Origin: Gemmatimonadales bacterium
GTDB lineage: Bacteria > Gemmatimonadota > Gemmatimonadetes > Gemmatimonadales > JACORV01
Length of the DNA: 38,331 nt
Assembly: GCA_030697825.1 (NCBI GenBank)
Contig: JAUYOW010000187.1
Location: forward strand, 1 to 38,331
Direction: 5' to 3'
How positions within the stretch are numbered: the stretch's first letter is position 1; every line of letters begins with the position of its first letter. A model generated the notes under the pieces. That model was given only the letters and a program-made list of their open reading frames with translations. It did no database searches and had not been told where the DNA came from. Below are positions 35,238-38,331 of this stretch, piece by piece. The position numbers and the translations under genes were made by a program.

Positions 35238-37468
35238 TCGACGTTTCGCTCAACGACGCCCAGCGCGAGGCGGTCGCGCACGTCGAGGGGCCGATGCTCG
35301 TCCTGGCGGGCGCGGGCTCGGGCAAGACGCGGGTCCTTACCGTGCGACTCGCCCGCCTCCTCGACCAGCACGGCGTGGACCCGCGGCGCGTGCTGGCGGT
35401 CACCTTCACCAACAAGGCGGCGGCGGAGATGAAAGGCCGCGTAGCCACCCTCCTGGGCCGCGCTCCCGACGGCCTGTGGATCGGGACCTTCCACGCCGTA
35501 TGCGCCCGGCTCCTGAGGCGCGAGGCGCCGCACCTCGGCTTCACGCGGACCTTCACCATCTACGACGAGGACGACAGCGAGTCACTCGTCCGCCGCGTGA
35601 TAGACGATATCGGCCTGCCGCCGAAGCTGTACCCGGCGAGGGCGGTGCGGTACGAGATCTCCCGCGCCAAGAACGCGATGGTGAGCCCCGAGGCGTACGC
35701 CGCCGAAGCGCTCGATCCATGGCACGCGAACGTGGCCCGCATCTACGGCGCGACGGTACGCGCCCTCAAGCGCGCCAACGCGATGGACTTCGACGACCTG
35801 CTCCTCCACCCGCTCGAGCTGTTCCAGGCGCATCCCGAGCGGCTCGCGGACTACCGGTCGCGGTTCCAGTTCCTCCTGGTGGACGAGTACCAGGACACCA
35901 ACCGCGCCCAGTACCGGTTCCTGCACGCCCTCGCGGGCGGGCACGGCAACCTCTTCGTGGTGGGCGACGATGACCAGTCCATCTACGGCTGGCGCGGCGC
36001 CGACCTCCGGAACATCCTCGAGTTCCAGCGCGACTTCGCCGGAGCACGGCTGGTGCGGCTCGAGGAGAACTACCGCTCGACCCGCCCCATTCTGGACGCG
36101 GCCAACAGCGTCATTTCGGCCAACGTCGGACGGCTTGGCAAGACGCTGCGCACCATACGCGGGGATGGGGAACCGCTCACGCTGCTGCGCGCGGCCGACG
36201 AGCGGGACGAGGCGGAGTGGCTGGTGCGCGAGTTCGCCCAGCGGGCGCGGCGAGGCGAGCACGCCTTCGACGAGATGGCGGTACTGGTGCGGACCAACGC
36301 CCAGACCCGCGCCTTCGAGGAGGAGCTGCGGCGCGGCGGCATCCCCTACCGGGTGGTGGGCGCGGTCAGCTTCTACCAGCGGCGCGAAGTGAAGGACCTG
36401 CTCGCTTACTTGCGACTGATCGTGAACCCTGACGACGACGAGGCGTTCCGCCGCGCCATCGCGGTGCCGCGGCGCGGGATCGGCGAGACGAGCCTGGTCG
36501 CGCTCGGGACCTGGGCCACGAAGTGGGGATGGTCGCTGGCACGGACGGCGGCGGCGGCGGGACGGGTGCCCGACCTCCGGGCGAAGGCGCGGGAAGGATT
36601 GGAGTCGTTCGCCGCGGAGCTGGAAGTGATGTCGCGTGAACTCGCGCCGCTCCAGCCGTCCGAGGCGCTCCGCGGCATCGTGGCGCGGCTGGGCTACGAC
36701 GGCTTTCTGCTCGGTGAGGACGAGACCGGCCCCGAGCGCCTGGAGAACGTTAACGAGCTCATCAACGCCGCCGCTGCATGGTCGGAGGAGTGGGGTGCGG
36801 TCACCGAGGAGGAGGGGCTCCCGCTGGAGCGATTCCTCGCGCAGGCCGCGCTCACCACCGGCGCCGACGAGGAGGACGGCAGCGGCGTGACGATCATGAC
36901 CCTGCACGCCGCCAAGGGGCTGGAGTTCCCCGTGGTCGCGGTGGCGGGGATGGAGGAAGGCCTGTTCCCGCTCTCGCGAGCCGACACGGCGGAGGGGGTC
37001 GAAGAGGAGCGCCGGCTCTGCTACGTGGGCATCACTCGCGCCAAGGACAAACTGTTCCTTTCCTACGCGAGGGCAAGGCGGCGTGGCGGCAGCCTGATGC
37101 CGTCCGCGCCCTCGCGTTTCCTCGACGACGTGCCGCCGTCGCTGGTTGAGGAGAAGGTGACGCGGCCTTCGTGGAGCATGGTGCGGGAACCGCGGCGCGG
37201 GCCGTCGCGCGAACCGGCGCGCACCTCATCGCCCGCTACCTTGGCGCTCGTCACGGAGATGGAGCACCAGGAGGCCGAGCGGAACGACGACGCGCCGCTC
37301 TACCGGCTCGGCGAGCGGGTGCGCCACCGCCGCTTCGGCGGCGGAACCATAAAGCACGTGGCCGGACGCGGCCGCGATCTCAAGGTGCAGGTGGAATTCG
37401 ATGACGAGAGCGTCGGGTTGAAGCAGCTGCTTGCGGCGTATGCGGGACTCGAGAAGGAATGGGAATGA
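35234..37468 (+). CDS. pcrA: ATP-dependent DNA helicase, PcrA/UvrD type
   Basis: A 744-residue superfamily 1A helicase. It has LNDAQREAVAHVEGP (Q motif), AGAGSGKTRVL (Walker A), FTNKAAAEMKGR, GTFHAVCARLLRR, LLVDEYQDTN (Walker B), VGDDDQSIYGWRGA, LEENYRS, TIMTLHAAKGLEFPVVAVAG and ERRLCYVGITRAK. The C-terminal RLGERVRHRRFGGGTIKHV is the Tudor-like end found in PcrA, which can contact RNA polymerase. It unwinds DNA 3'-5' in nucleotide excision repair and in removing RecA or stalled complexes. GTG 35234 overlaps the kinase stop; the long frame upstream is a shadow of the kinase gene. Confidence 0.93.
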   Translation: MIDVSLNDAQREAVAHVEGPMLVLAGAGSGKTRVLTVRLARLLDQHGVDPRRVLAVTFTNKAAAEMKGRVATLLGRAPDGLWIGTFHAVCARLLRREAPHLGFTRTFTIYDEDDSESLVRRVIDDIGLPPKLYPARAVRYEISRAKNAMVSPEAYAAEALDPWHANVARIYGATVRALKRANAMDFDDLLLHPLELFQAHPERLADYRSRFQFLLVDEYQDTNRAQYRFLHALAGGHGNLFVVGDDDQSIYGWRGADLRNILEFQRDFAGARLVRLEENYRSTRPILDAANSVISANVGRLGKTLRTIRGDGEPLTLLRAADERDEAEWLVREFAQRARRGEHAFDEMAVLVRTNAQTRAFEEELRRGGIPYRVVGAVSFYQRREVKDLLAYLRLIVNPDDDEAFRRAIAVPRRGIGETSLVALGTWATKWGWSLARTAAAAGRVPDLRAKAREGLESFAAELEVMSRELAPLQPSEALRGIVARLGYDGFLLGEDETGPERLENVNELINAAAAWSEEWGAVTEEEGLPLERFLAQAALTTGADEEDGSGVTIMTLHAAKGLEFPVVAVAGMEEGLFPLSRADTAEGVEEERRLCYVGITRAKDKLFLSYARARRRGGSLMPSAPSRFLDDVPPSLVEEKVTRPSWSMVREPRRGPSREPARTSSPATLALVTEMEHQEAERNDDAPLYRLGERVRHRRFGGGTIKHVAGRGRDLKVQVEFDDESVGLKQLLAAYAGLEKEWE

Positions 37469-37478
37469 CGGAGGTCTC

Positions 37479-37781
37479 ATGTCCGTAACCCGTGACCAAA
37501 TCCGGAAGATCGCCGACCTGGCGGAGCTCGGGGTCGACGATGCCGCCGCGGCCGAGCTCGAGAAACAGCTGTCGCGCATCCTCGACTACGTGGCTCAGCT
37601 GGCGGAGGTGCCTAACGACGGCGACGGCGTCCGCGACGAGCGGTCGGTGCGCCTGCGGCGCGACGATATCGCGCCGGATCCGCTGCTCAGCGACCCCCAG
37701 GACTTCGCGCCCGCGTTCAAGCAGGGGCTGTTCCTAGTGCCTCGGCTGGGCGAGCTGGACCGTGGCGAGGATGCCCCGTGA
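37479..37781 (+). CDS. gatC: Aspartyl/glutamyl-tRNA amidotransferase subunit C
   Basis: A 100-residue protein. [35 protein letters not shown] and the C-terminal [14 protein letters not shown] are typical of GatC. It wraps around GatA in the GatCAB complex, which makes Gln-tRNA-Gln or Asn-tRNA-Asn from mischarged tRNA. The ATG at 37479 has GGAGGT 3 nt upstream. The stop overlaps the gatA GTG (GTGA). Confidence 0.93.
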   Translation: MSVTRDQIRKIADLAELGVDDAAAAELEKQLSRILDYVAQLAEVPNDGDGVRDERSVRLRRDDIAPDPLLSDPQDFAPAFKQGLFLVPRLGELDRGEDAP

Positions 37782-38331
37782 CCGACTTCCGCGGGGCGGC
37801 GCTCGCCGCCGCGGTGAGGATCGCCGAGTGTGAGGCGAAGGGCACGCACGCGTTCGTCGAGTGGTCCGAGGAGGCGCTCGTCGGACAGGCGGATGCGCTT
37901 ACCGCGGAGGGCGCCGGCGGACCGCTTGCCGGCCAGGTCGTCGCGGTCAAGGACGTCATCGCCGACCGCATCCATCACACGACCGCCGGCTCCCGGATCC
38001 TGAAAGGCTGGCGCTCGGCGTTCGAGGCGACCGCAGTGAAGCGGCTGCGCGAGGCCGGCGCCATCATCGCCGGGAAGACCAACTGCGACGAGTTCGCGAT
38101 GGGTTCGTCAAACGAGAACTCCGCCTACGGGCCGGCGCGCAACCCGCACGACCTCGAGCGCGTGCCGGGCGGGTCAAGCGGCGGCTCGGCGGCGGCGGTG
38201 GCGGCCGGGGAGACGGTCTACGCCCTCGGCTCCGATACCGGCGGCAGTATCCGCCAGCCGGCCGGTTTCTGTAGTGTAGTCGGCCTGAAACCGACCTATG
38301 GCCGCGTCAGCCGCTACGGTTTGGTCGCTTT
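37778..38331 (+). CDS. gatA: Aspartyl/glutamyl-tRNA amidotransferase subunit A, 3'-truncated by the window edge
   Basis: The frame from GTG 37778 is open to the last base (184 codons). The amidase triad is visible: the Lys in [10 protein letters not shown], the cis-Ser in [13 protein letters not shown] and the nucleophile Ser in [13 protein letters not shown], followed by [36 protein letters not shown] is also characteristic. It releases ammonia from glutamine for the transamidation by GatB. The remaining part, and probably gatB, lie beyond the window. Confidence 0.95.
   Translation, partial: MTDFRGAALAAAVRIAECEAKGTHAFVEWSEEALVGQADALTAEGAGGPLAGQVVAVKDVIADRIHHTTAGSRILKGWRSAFEATAVKRLREAGAIIAGKTNCDEFAMGSSNENSAYGPARNPHDLERVPGGSSGGSAAAVAAGETVYALGSDTGGSIRQPAGFCSVVGLKPTYGRVSRYGLVA

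Overview
The window is 38.3 kb of very G+C-rich bacterial DNA. It is almost entirely coding, has many GTG and TTG starts, and many genes join through 4-nt GTGA or ATGA overlaps. The gene content is chromosomal housekeeping: pyr genes, scpAB, mutL-miaA, bshA, uppP, birA-coaX, groESL, serS, pcrA and gatCA. Together with HEAT/HD-GYP, DUF1028 and Roadblock/response-regulator genes, this suggests a Gemmatimonadota-like bacterium. That placement is inferred from memory of gene order and composition and has not been tested by any search.

Layout. 1-564: the 3' end of a family-14 glycosyltransferase, clearly richer in A+T than the rest. 670-2997: a DUF2182/DUF1326 membrane and metal-binding pair, a free-methionine-sulfoxide-reductase-like GAF protein, and TadA. 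3064-3354: two tRNA-Ser genes (CGA and GGA) flanking a large inverted repeat. 3407-6876: pyrR-pyrB-pyrC and a class II aldolase. 6879-8083: a coiled-coil/zinc-ribbon protein facing rpsT. 8222-10899: site-2 protease, scpA, scpB and an RluB-type pseudouridine synthase. 10914-20408: a Rossmann-fold protein of unknown role, a HEAT protein, mutL, miaA, bshA, a UbiA prenyltransferase, uppP and birA. 20421-21407: coaX and a decayed membrane-gene remnant. 21466-23641: a sigma70-type promoter, a CIRCE operator, groES, groEL and a terminator hairpin.

23653-24705 (minus): a secreted DUF1028 protein. 24785-28258: a HEAT-like gene broken by one frameshift, then an HD-GYP gene. 32069-28235 (minus strand): Roadblock/LC7, CheY-like receiver, mannose-1-phosphate guanylyltransferase, a GlmU-like nucleotidyltransferase/left-handed beta-helix protein, and a WalJ-type metallo-beta-lactamase-fold protein. 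32193-38331: a lipoprotein, serS, an orphan sensor kinase, pcrA/uvrD, gatC and the 5' part of gatA, which runs off the window.

The strongest candidate for something undescribed is a module of about 110 residues centred on a Y-x-x-x-H-P motif. It stands at the N-terminus of three separate proteins here (12561, 24785 and 27023): two HEAT-like scaffolds and one HD-GYP protein. Two of these genes are adjacent and translationally coupled. Next in interest are the Roadblock-receiver-ManC operon, whose promoter carries a perfect inverted repeat between -35 and -10; back-to-back promoters for rpsT and the protease gene that share one -35 box; and a set of promoters with a strong TTGACA-type -35 and a relaxed, G+C-containing -10.
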